From DASPXY01 sp038227745 (GTDB lineage: Bacteria; Planctomycetota; Planctomycetia; Gemmatales; Gemmataceae), in NCBI GenBank assembly GCA_038227745.1, contig JBBRPS010000529.1, positions 1-7,282 on the forward strand: a stretch of 7,282 nt of DNA, read 5' to 3'. The translations under genes were made by a program, and so were the position numbers. A model generated the notes under the pieces. The model searched no databases. It was not told the DNA's origin and saw only the letters and a program-made list of their open reading frames with translations. How positions within the stretch are numbered: position 1 is the first letter of the stretch; each line of letters opens with the position of its first letter. Below are positions 1 through 6,957 of the stretch, in pieces.

Positions 1-10
1 CGCCGCTTTC
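1..10 (-). repeat. Probable R1 fragment cut by the window edge
   Basis: CGCCGCTTTC is the reverse complement of the first ten bases of R1 (GAAAGCGGCG). The pyrimidine-rich bases after it resemble those after the right R1 copy (TTTCTTTG). It suggests a further R1 copy, in inverted orientation, extending outside the window. Ten bases alone are weak evidence. Confidence 0.45.
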
Positions 11-50
11 CCTCTTTCTTTCGCTCTCACCAAGCCCGCGATCAAAGACC

Positions 51-80
51 GAAAGCGGCGCCGAGCGCCGCACTCCAAAG
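51..80 (+). repeat. R1 hairpin repeat, left copy 1
   Basis: The 30-base unit starts GAAA, then has the stem-loop GCGGCG-CCGAG-CGCCGC (6-bp stem, 5-base loop), then ACTCCAAAG. It is identical over all 30 bases to the reverse complement of 7213-7242. It lies beyond the operon terminator, in DNA with no gene. This looks like a dispersed intergenic hairpin repeat of the REP type; no transposase is visible. Confidence 0.85.
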
Positions 81-97
81 CGCAGCAAAGAAAGTGC

Positions 98-127
98 GAA
101 AGCGGCGAAGATCGCCGCACTCCAAAG
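98..127 (+). repeat. R1 hairpin repeat, left copy 2
   Basis: This is a direct copy of the unit at 51-80, offset by 47 bases. Stem arms GCGGCG/CGCCGC and both flanks (GAAA and ACTCCAAAG) are unchanged, while the 5-base loop is AAGAT instead of CCGAG. All differences fall in the loop, so the stem and flanks, not the loop sequence, appear to be what is maintained. Confidence 0.85.
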
Positions 128-141
128 CGCCCCCCGGCCTA

Positions 142-172
142 CCGCTGCACCCGGACGCACACCGCTGTAAAC
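142..172 (+). repeat. R2 repeat core, left copy
   Basis: This 31-base core (CCGCTGCACCCGGACG, then CACACCGCTGTAAAC) matches the reverse complement of 7170-7200 at 27 of 31 positions. It lies 14 bases inside the second left R1 copy. It is enclosed by a 9-bp inverted repeat, CCCCGGCCT (132-140) and AGGCCGGGG (180-188). The right arm of that pair also belongs to the operon terminator hairpin, so the two structures compete. Function is unknown. Confidence 0.75.
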
Positions 173-208
173 AAGAGGAAGGCCGGGGCGAGGTCACTCG
201 CGCCGGCC
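169..208 (-). terminator. Intrinsic terminator of the sigma/FecR-VIT operon
   Basis: On the minus strand the hairpin is GGCCGGCGCGAG, loop TGAC, CTCGCCCCGGCC: a 12-position stem with one mismatch (plus-strand arms 181-192 and 197-208). It is followed by the T-rich stretch TTCCTCTTGTTT (180-169). It begins 27 bases after the TAA stop of the giant gene. Form and position fit a Rho-independent terminator, although the T tract is interrupted by C and G. The last four bases of the T tract overlap the R2 repeat. Confidence 0.75.
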
Positions 209-235
209 CCTCCGTGTTACTGAACTGAGTTGACG

Positions 236-3200
236 TTACCGCGGGTCGGCCTGGAAGCGCGCCTGGTTCTTCAACCCCTGGAAGCGCTCCTGCCAGGTGC
301 CGGCGGCGAGCTGGCGGTAAACGCGCCGCGCCTCCTCCGCGAGCCCCGCCTGCTGCAGGTTCTGGGCGCGGTCCCAGAGGATCTGCGCGTTCGTGCTCTC
401 CGCGTCGAACGCCGTCGCGTACGCCCGGTCGGCCAGGTCGAACTCGCCCTCCTCGCGCAGCGACTGCGCCACGGCCAGCCACGGCGCCGACTCGTTCGGC
501 TTCAGGGCGATCGGCGTCGTGAGGTAATCCCACGCCAGGTCTTTCGCTCCGATCACGCGCAGGATGCGCCCCGCGGCCTGGCAGGCGGCCGTGCCATCGG
601 CGTCCAGCGAGCGCCAGCGGTCGGCGGCCCGCACCACCTTCGCCAGGAACTCCTTCGAGGCGTTGCCCTCCAGCATGGTGATCGCGCTCGCCAGTTGCTG
701 GTACTGCGTCAGCAGCGCGCCGTAGTCGGCGCGGACCGCCTCCAGGTTCACGACCTCGGGCAGGCCGCGGTACTCCAGATCCAGCGCCTTCTCCAGGCAC
801 AGGACCGCCCGCCCCGCCAGGCCGCGCTTCGTCGCCAGGGAAGCGCCCAGCCGCCACAGCATCGGCGAGCGCGACAGCTTCTCGTCCCGCAGGAGCAACG
901 TCAACTGGGCGTCCGCGCGGGCGAAGTTACTGTGGATGAGGTAAGCCACGTTGGCCAGGGCGACGAGATGGCGTCCGTCTCCCTTCGGTGCGGCCGCGAC
1001 GGTGGCGGCGAACAACTCCTCCGCCAGCGGCCGGTCGTTCAACTGGTGCGCCTGCCAGCCGAGGGGGACCACGCTACCGGCGCCGTCCGTCTTCGCCAGC
1101 GCGGCGGCCGCCTTGCGCATCAGGCCCGCGAAGGCGCCCGGCCCATCAGCCGCCTGGAGCGTGTCGCGGAACGTCGCGTCGATCGGCGGCACGACGCCCG
1201 CCTTCACGGTCTCGGCGTGGAGCTGGCGGAACAACCCCAGCGCCTTCTCGCGCTGTCCGGCGTGGAGCAGGGCGCGGGCCTGCTCGTAGCGGCCGGCGTA
1301 TCGCAGGCCCACGGCGTCGCCGGCGGTACGGCGGGCGCTGGCAAGGGCCTCACGGAAAGTGGGGTCGAAGCCGGTCGGCCGCGCCTCGACCTCGTCGAGG
1401 ACCGCCCAGGCGAACAGCGACGACGGGGCGTTCTTCACGTACGCTAGCGCCTCGTCGCGCTCGGCGGCCGAGGCCGGCCGGGTGCCCTGACCGATTGGGC
1501 CGTGCCGCCACTTGCCCCAGAGTTCGCGGAACCGCGCCAGGCGCTGGACGAAGCCATCGGCCGGCCCGCCGATGTCGCCCAGCTCGGTGCGCTGGCCGTG
1601 CTTGAGGACGTGATGGTGATAGGCGAGGTACAGCGCCAGCGGCTCGCGCGGGTGCTCGAAGACGATGTTCGGCGTGCCCCGGGCGTTCCCCCAGGCGACC
1701 TCGTGGGCGGGGTCGATGGCGGCGCCGGACACCGTCAGCAGGGTGTAGAAGCCCAGGCGCCGGTCGCCCTTGGCGTGAAAGCGGGCGACGAAGACGTTCA
1801 GTGCCTCGGCGCTGTTCTGCTCGGCGCCGTCGGCAGCGATCAGGGCGATCGCGTCGTCCTCCTCCCAGCGGTCGTACGCCGACCACTGGCTGGAGGCGCT
1901 CGGACTCGCGAACACGGCAGCCCGCGTCCGCAGCGGCATCGGCACCAGTACGAGCTTGCGCGTGTCGGGCGTCAGGTCGGGGGCCTTCGCGGCGGTCCGG
2001 TTGAAGCGCTCCTCGGCGGAGGCTTTATCGCCCTCGCCCCAGTAGAGCTTCAGCGTGCCGTCCGCGGCGTAGGTCTCGCGCGACAGCACCTTGCCCGCGG
2101 GCATGAGGACCACGCGCCGCTCGGTCAGCCGTCCCTCGGCGAAGACGAGGCGGAGTTGCACGTACGGCTGCGGCTTGCCCTGGGCATCGCGGCGCTTCTC
2201 CGCGCCGAGCGGCACCACGGCGACGGTGTGCTCATTGAGGCATTTCAGGTCGGCCCCGCGCGCCAGCTCCTCGGCGGGCGGCAGCGCCCAGGGGACGAGG
2301 TCGGTGAACTCGGCCCGGTGGAAGCGGCTGACGACACGGCGGGCGCCGACGAACAGGTCGGGGTAGAGGTGCAGCAGTTTCTTGCCGTCGCAGACGACGA
2401 CCTCGCGCAGGCCGTTCGTCAGCGTGCGCTCGATGGCGTAGTGCCCCTGGCCGTTGAAGACGACGCGCGTGCCGGGCTGCTTGCCGGCGCCGGGCAGGGT
2501 GACGGCCTGCCAGCCTGCGCCGCGAGCCTTTTCGATCGCGGCGCGGGCGGCGGCGTCGATCGTGCCGGTGCGGACCTCGTCGCCGAGGTCGGCCTCGGCC
2601 TCCAGGACGGCGTTGCTGTCGGCGCGGCCGGTGTTCATGCCGGGGGCGTAGGTGAGCAGGTCGCCGAAGACGCGCGGGTCGGCGGTGAAGCTCGGCCGCT
2701 CGTACAGGAAGGAGCGCGGCGGGCTGCCCTGGAGCAACCGGAGGACATCGGTCTCCTGCCAGGCCGTGGACAATGCCGGCAACTCCTTCAGCGCGATCAA
2801 ATCGTAGAGTTCCTTCGGCATCCGCTGCTTCGTGTCCTTGATGACGATTTTCAACCCAACGAGCGGTTGGTCGTGGATCCTCAGCAGATGGCGCCGTCCC
2901 TCCGTCGTATCGAGAGAGGCGAGCGGATCCACGGGGCGGCTATGGGTGCGCTCAGTCACGGTCTGGTCGCGATCCTCGAGTTGCTTCAGGAGGTTCTGCC
3001 CTCGCAGCACGGTGAGGTTCACGACGGACCCGTCCTTGATTTTCTGCCTCAGATTCTCGATCCCTTTGATCCGCATCGCGAACTCAGTCTGGCGGAGCTC
3101 GAATTTCCTGCTGAGGCGCGCCACCTCGCGTTGTACTTCTGCCTGGTCGTCGCGGTTGTCGAGCAGGCGCTCTTCCCAGGAGGGGAGGTCCTTCCAGGAC

Positions 3201-6200
3201 AATCCTCGCAATGAGCCATCGCCCATGTACCAGCCTTGCCCGGAGAGGTTGAGCCGTCCGTTCGTGGTGAAGTCCAAGCCCGCGTCTCCGGAGAATGGGA
3301 TCCGTTTGAAGTCTTCCTCGGCCCCCTTCTTCCCGTCCTTCCGCTTTAGGAAGGCGACGAGGTATCCGTCGAGCGAGGTCATCTTGCCCTGCGCGCTCTG
3401 GCGCTGGAAGAGGATGGGGGACTGCAACCCGATCTCCGCGCCGAACTCTTCGGGCGACTCGGGTAGAGCGTAAGCGCCGCGGTAGACGTCCAGCGCCGTG
3501 ACCGCCGGGACCGTGCCGTTGGCCCCCCGGCTCGCCGTGGTCAGGAAGCGCGGCGTCACGCGCACCAGGAGGGACGCCAGCACGTTCCGCGCCGGCTGCT
3601 TCTTTCCGGCCGGCGCCGCGGCGGGCGCCGCCGGACTGCCGTGCGGCTCGTGGACGATCGGCATTTTCGCCTCGCAGCGATACATCGCCCAGTGGTCCTT
3701 GCGGCCGCGGTCCACGTTGAAGCGGACGTAGTCGGCCTCGGTCTCCAGCACCAGCAGCGACGTGTACGGCGACATCACGTACATCGCCTTGCTCAGCTCG
3801 ACGATCGTGTTCTTGTGCTTCGCGCCGTCCTCGGCCAGCAGCCGCTCGATCTCCAGCCGCGCCCAGGTGCGTGGCAGGTAGCCGGCGCCGTCGGCGACGT
3901 CCTGCACCGGCAGGCGGCGGACGAACGCTTTGCCGTCCAGCTTGCCGGCGATGGAGACGGCGTCCGGCAGGGCGCCCGTGGCGGGGATGCGGGCGATGGC
4001 GCACACCTCTTCGCCCTGGGCCAGCGAGGCGGCGTCACACAGGAACGACACGCGCTCGGCGTCGTCCACCACGCGCAGCTCCAGCAGGCGCGGCGTGTTC
4101 AGCGTGGACAGCAGCTCGAACGCCCGCCAGGCGATCGGCTCGTCGGGGTTGATCTGCGTGAAGTGGCCGCCGGTGCGGTCCGCGGCCGCCTTCATGAACG
4201 CCCGGCCCCAGCGCTTGCCGACGCCGACGCCGACGTAGCGCACGCCATCGGGCAGCAGCTTCGCCAGCGCGTCCTCGCGCCGCTCGCCCATCGCCGCGGC
4301 GCCGCCGCCGACGTGGACCAGGTACGGGTTCTTGCCCGCCTTCAGCAGCGGCGCCGCGGCCTTCAGCGCGCCGCCCAGGTCGAGGGCGCCGATCAGGTGC
4401 GTCGCCTCGAGGAACTTGACGGCCGCGTCGATGTTCGCCGCCGTGGCCGGCCGCGCCTGTTTGTCGAACAGGCGGGTGCGCGTGCCGGCGGTCAGGATCT
4501 GGAAGGTGTCATCGTGCTCGGCGTTGCTGAGCAGAGTGCGGACGATGTCGATCTGGGCGCGAGCGAGCAGCGGGTCGCGGTTGGCGGCCGACTCGAACAG
4601 GAACACCCAGTCGCGCCGCTCGCGCTGCGGCGCCCCGGCGAGCTTCGGCCGGTAGCGCACCATGAGGTAGCGGTTGCCCTCGTGCGTGAAGCCGGAGAAG
4701 CGGGCGGCCTCCTCCGCGCGGGCCGCCTTGCCCGCGTCCACGATCTCCAGGGCCACATCGCGGTCGGGCTTGACCGCGTGCTCCTTCAGGGACAGCACCA
4801 GGTCACCGCCCTGCCGGGCGGCGGCCAGCCGCGGGTGCGTGGGGCTGGAGCAGCGCAGGTCGGCGGCGTTCTTGACGCGGGCCGCGAACGACCACTCGCG
4901 GACCAGGTCCATGTTGTGGCCGCCCGGGAAGCGGTAGCGCGACACGCCGTACAGCGACGGCAGCCGTTGCGAGTAGCTCAGGAGGATGCGCTTCTCCTTG
5001 CGGCCCTCCAGCGGGAAGACGCGCATCTTGAACGTGCTGCCGTCCACCCACTCCAGCAGGGCGGGGTCGCGACGGGCGTAGCGGATGGTTTCGTAGGCGT
5101 TGCGGGCCAGGTTGGCCTCCGCCATGCCGCCCTCCATGAGCTGGGCGACGCCGTTCGCCTCGACGTACATGGCCAGGCGCGACAGCGAGGCGTCCGGCGG
5201 CAGCGGGAAGTAGAACGTCCCCTCCAGACGGTCGTTCACGTTGTTGAAGTACGTCTGGTCGATGGTGGTGCGGGCGAAGCCGTCCTCAATGTGGACGTCG
5301 ATGTGATACTTGCGCAGGCTGAGTTTGATCTCCTGGCCGGACGGGTCGAGGGCGATGAGGGCGCCGCCGGCGTGGGCGCTGCACGGCACCAACGGCGACT
5401 CGGCGGCGGCCATCAACTCGCGCGTCCAGTCGAGCTGGTGCGAGGCACGGGGGGCCGCGCTGGCCCGCGCGCCGTCGGGGGTGATCTGCTGGCCGGCGCG
5501 CACGGGGTCGGCGAGGCCGCTGACCTGCACCTTGCCCTGCGTGACGACGACGCCGGTGCCCTCCGGCCCGGCGCTCACGGCGAAGCGCGTGCCCAGCGCC
5601 GCCACCTCGCGGCGTGCGGTCTTGACGACGAAGGTCGCGATGCGGGCGGTCCGCTCGCGCGGGGCCACCTCGACGTAGATTTCGCCGCGGTCGAGGGTGA
5701 GCTGCCGGGCGGCGACCTGCGTGACGCGCGTGTCCTGGTTGAGGTAGAGCACGGAGCCGTCGGCCAGGGCCACGCGCCGCCGCTCGCCGGCGCGGGTGGT
5801 CAGCGACTCGCCGACCGCAACGGGGTGGACGGGCGGAGCGGCGGGTCGGGGGCGCGGCGTCAGGCCGGGACCGACGGGGAAGGCCGCGTGCTGCACGGTC
5901 GGTTGGCCGTCGGAGTCGTCGTGTTGGGCACCATCATTCTCCGGGATGCCGGCCCGGCGGTGGGAGGCGTACACGATCAGCGCCGCGACGGCCACGGACG
6001 CAGCGAGGGCCATCGCCCAGCCAAGGCGCCTGCGGACGCCGTGCCAGCGCTCGCTGCTGGGCGCGGGGGCCGACGACGGTGCGGTGGCGCCGCGGGCCGC
6101 GGCGCAGAGGCGTGCGGTCAAGGCGCGGGCGAACTCGGGGTCGGGGTCTTCGGGGCGGTACGATGCCTCAAGGAGGCGGCCGACGTTCTCGGCGCCGACG

Positions 6201-6247
6201 TCGGACAGTTCGACGTCGGGCGCGTGGGGGAGGTTGCCGTTGTTCAT
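236..6247 (-). CDS. Giant FecR-VIT-VWA-TPR single-pass membrane protein, 2003 aa, likely anti-sigma/sensor
   Basis: Residues 1-74 are a probable cytoplasmic segment (motif VGRLLEASYRPEDPDPEFAR) ending in an Arg-rich stretch before one membrane helix at about 75-94. A FecR domain follows at about 144-245 (LDRGEIYVEV, ATFVVKT, LGTRFAV, VVVTQGKVQVSG). A VIT domain lies at about 300-430 (LEGTFYFPLPPDASLSRLAM, FPLEGRKEKRILLSY) and a VWA-like fold at about 545-715. The tail typical of VIT-VWA proteins follows (MSPYTSLLVLE, 825-835). An Ala/Pro linker (868-884) leads to a Lys/Glu-rich coiled-coil candidate (1021-1098), a beta-rich region (about 1200-1440, possibly LolA-like, unproven) and a helical TPR-like solenoid (about 1640-2000). 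FecR proteins are membrane regulators of ECF sigma factors; with the sigma gene just upstream, an anti-sigma role is the best inference. VIT-VWA parts usually mediate protein contacts. All three MIDAS motifs are degenerate. No zinc anti-sigma motif or TonB-receptor gene is present. The ATG at 6247 is chosen because GAGGA precedes it by 6 bases; the open frame upstream overlaps the sigma gene out of frame. Confidence 0.9.
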   Translation of the reverse strand: MNNGNLPHAPDVELSDVGAENVGRLLEASYRPEDPDPEFARALTARLCAAARGATAPSSAPAPSSERWHGVRRRLGWAMALAASVAVAALIVYASHRRAGIPENDGAQHDDSDGQPTVQHAAFPVGPGLTPRPRPAAPPVHPVAVGESLTTRAGERRRVALADGSVLYLNQDTRVTQVAARQLTLDRGEIYVEVAPRERTARIATFVVKTARREVAALGTRFAVSAGPEGTGVVVTQGKVQVSGLADPVRAGQQITPDGARASAAPRASHQLDWTRELMAAAESPLVPCSAHAGGALIALDPSGQEIKLSLRKYHIDVHIEDGFARTTIDQTYFNNVNDRLEGTFYFPLPPDASLSRLAMYVEANGVAQLMEGGMAEANLARNAYETIRYARRDPALLEWVDGSTFKMRVFPLEGRKEKRILLSYSQRLPSLYGVSRYRFPGGHNMDLVREWSFAARVKNAADLRCSSPTHPRLAAARQGGDLVLSLKEHAVKPDRDVALEIVDAGKAARAEEAARFSGFTHEGNRYLMVRYRPKLAGAPQRERRDWVFLFESAANRDPLLARAQIDIVRTLLSNAEHDDTFQILTAGTRTRLFDKQARPATAANIDAAVKFLEATHLIGALDLGGALKAAAPLLKAGKNPYLVHVGGGAAAMGERREDALAKLLPDGVRYVGVGVGKRWGRAFMKAAADRTGGHFTQINPDEPIAWRAFELLSTLNTPRLLELRVVDDAERVSFLCDAASLAQGEEVCAIARIPATGALPDAVSIAGKLDGKAFVRRLPVQDVADGAGYLPRTWARLEIERLLAEDGAKHKNTIVELSKAMYVMSPYTSLLVLETEADYVRFNVDRGRKDHWAMYRCEAKMPIVHEPHGSPAAPAAAPAGKKQPARNVLASLLVRVTPRFLTTASRGANGTVPAVTALDVYRGAYALPESPEEFGAEIGLQSPILFQRQSAQGKMTSLDGYLVAFLKRKDGKKGAEEDFKRIPFSGDAGLDFTTNGRLNLSGQGWYMGDGSLRGLSWKDLPSWEERLLDNRDDQAEVQREVARLSRKFELRQTEFAMRIKGIENLRQKIKDGSVVNLTVLRGQNLLKQLEDRDQTVTERTHSRPVDPLASLDTTEGRRHLLRIHDQPLVGLKIVIKDTKQRMPKELYDLIALKELPALSTAWQETDVLRLLQGSPPRSFLYERPSFTADPRVFGDLLTYAPGMNTGRADSNAVLEAEADLGDEVRTGTIDAAARAAIEKARGAGWQAVTLPGAGKQPGTRVVFNGQGHYAIERTLTNGLREVVVCDGKKLLHLYPDLFVGARRVVSRFHRAEFTDLVPWALPPAEELARGADLKCLNEHTVAVVPLGAEKRRDAQGKPQPYVQLRLVFAEGRLTERRVVLMPAGKVLSRETYAADGTLKLYWGEGDKASAEERFNRTAAKAPDLTPDTRKLVLVPMPLRTRAAVFASPSASSQWSAYDRWEEDDAIALIAADGAEQNSAEALNVFVARFHAKGDRRLGFYTLLTVSGAAIDPAHEVAWGNARGTPNIVFEHPREPLALYLAYHHHVLKHGQRTELGDIGGPADGFVQRLARFRELWGKWRHGPIGQGTRPASAAERDEALAYVKNAPSSLFAWAVLDEVEARPTGFDPTFREALASARRTAGDAVGLRYAGRYEQARALLHAGQREKALGLFRQLHAETVKAGVVPPIDATFRDTLQAADGPGAFAGLMRKAAAALAKTDGAGSVVPLGWQAHQLNDRPLAEELFAATVAAAPKGDGRHLVALANVAYLIHSNFARADAQLTLLLRDEKLSRSPMLWRLGASLATKRGLAGRAVLCLEKALDLEYRGLPEVVNLEAVRADYGALLTQYQQLASAITMLEGNASKEFLAKVVRAADRWRSLDADGTAACQAAGRILRVIGAKDLAWDYLTTPIALKPNESAPWLAVAQSLREEGEFDLADRAYATAFDAESTNAQILWDRAQNLQQAGLAEEARRVYRQLAAGTWQERFQGLKNQARFQADPR

Positions 6248-6253
6248 GGGATG

Positions 6254-6258
6254 TCCTC
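6254..6258 (-). promoter_or_regulatory. Ribosome-binding site of the giant membrane protein
   Basis: The minus strand reads GAGGA, then CATCCC (6 bases), then the ATG at 6247. This places translation start directly ahead of the conserved-looking N-terminal segment. It rejects the longer open frame that would begin inside the sigma gene at 6646. Confidence 0.8.
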
Positions 6259-6269
6259 GTGATTCCGGT

Positions 6270-6331
6270 CCGCGGGTGGCGGCCCGTGGGTTTACGGTTC
6301 GCGTTCTGACCCACGGGGTGCGACCCGTGGG
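6270..6331. repeat. Two tandem GC-rich palindromic units between the sigma and FecR-VIT genes
   Basis: Unit A is CCGCGGG (6270-6276), loop TGGCGG, CCCGTGG (6283-6289); it pairs over 7 positions with one G-T wobble. Unit B is CCCACGGG (6310-6317), loop GTGCGA, CCCGTGGG (6324-6331), a perfect 8-bp stem. The right arm of A (CCCGTGGGT, 6283-6291) is also a perfect 9-base complement of the left part of B (ACCCACGGG, 6309-6317), so a third stem excludes the other two. The units fill most of the 95-base gap and lie upstream of the ribosome-binding site of the giant gene. They could be a dispersed palindromic repeat family, or a structure that lowers readthrough or translation of the second gene. The role is not shown by sequence alone. 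Confidence 0.75.
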
Positions 6332-6342
6332 CTTGCGGGGTG

Positions 6343-6951
6343 TCAGGCCAGTTCCGTCCCGAGGTTGCGGGCCAGGGCGAGGAAGGTGGCGCGGAAAGCC
6401 TTGCGGGCGCGGGTGAGCTGTGACTCGACCGCCTTCTCCGAAAGGTGCCAGGTCGAGGCGAGGTCGCGGACGCTCTTGCCGGTGACGTACTTGGCCTCCA
6501 GGGCCTCGCGGTAGTGCGGCGGCAGTTGCGACATGGTGGCGTTCACCAGCTCGCGCGTCTCCTCGCGCTGCAGCAATTCGTCGGTGAACGGCTCGGATTC
6601 GAGGCGGGCGTAGAAGGCGAGCAGCTCCCTGTCCATCTTCGCCCACAGCGTCTCAAGGGAGACGGCGGCCTGTTCGTGGCTGAGGGCGCGGTGGATCTCG
6701 TTCCTCGCCAGGCCGGTGAGCCAGGGGAAGATGTTGTTGGCGGCCCGCGCCGGGTCGTACTGCGGCAGATCGCGCAGGGCGCGCAGGAGGGTTTCCTGCA
6801 CGACCTCCTCGCAGACGTGGCGGTTGCGGCCGACTCGGTAGAGGCAGAAGCGGAACAGCGGGGGCAGCGCCTCGGCGGTCAGGGTGCTGATGGCGTCGGG
6901 GCGGCCCTCCAGGGCGCGGGTGCGCCAGGCGGCGTCGAAGATCGAGCGCAA
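6343..6951 (-). CDS. ECF-type RNA polymerase sigma factor, 202 aa, TTG start
   Basis: This is probably an extracytoplasmic-function sigma factor that directs RNA polymerase to a small set of promoters. Region 2 spans about residues 29-92, with the core-binding helix around CEEVVQETLLRALRDLPQYD and the region 2.4-like stretch IFPWLTGLARNEIHRAL. Region 4 spans about 135-190, with LPPHYREALEAKYVTGKSVR followed by the recognition helix DLASTWHLSEKAVESQLTRA. Regions 1 and 3 are absent, and the length is usual for the family. The reading frame stays open to an ATG at 7134, but those 61 extra residues look non-coding (Arg/Pro/Gly-rich) and have no homology to the family. The in-frame TTG at 6951 lies 7 bases after GGAGG within AAGGAGGT, so I chose it. 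The gene ends 95 bases before a co-directional membrane protein with a FecR domain, its likely anti-sigma partner. Family assignment is strong; target promoters and signal are unknown. Confidence 0.93.
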   Translation of the reverse strand: MRSIFDAAWRTRALEGRPDAISTLTAEALPPLFRFCLYRVGRNRHVCEEVVQETLLRALRDLPQYDPARAANNIFPWLTGLARNEIHRALSHEQAAVSLETLWAKMDRELLAFYARLESEPFTDELLQREETRELVNATMSQLPPHYREALEAKYVTGKSVRDLASTWHLSEKAVESQLTRARKAFRATFLALARNLGTELA

Positions 6952-6957
6952 GTCCGG

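Noticed and set aside
42..857. Minus-strand open frame running past the end of the giant gene through the R1 repeats
   Set aside because: It overlaps the C-terminal coding part in another frame, then reads the terminator and R1 hairpins as protein (ALECGDLRR-like peptide). This is a typical repeat-derived spurious frame.
1502..3214. Plus-strand open frame (570 codons)
   Set aside because: Same reason: a shadow of the giant gene, with no ribosome-binding site, domain or believable composition.
3641..6262. Long plus-strand open frame (873 codons) antisense to the giant gene
   Set aside because: Its translation is Arg/Ala/Gly/Val-rich with no domain pattern. In very GC-rich DNA the opposite strand of a real gene is often open; the minus-strand product has clear FecR, VIT and VWA features.
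6248..6646. N-terminal extension of the giant protein to 2136 residues
   Set aside because: The extension overlaps the sigma gene in another frame and reads the palindromic gap as protein. A ribosome-binding site sits directly before the ATG at 6247.
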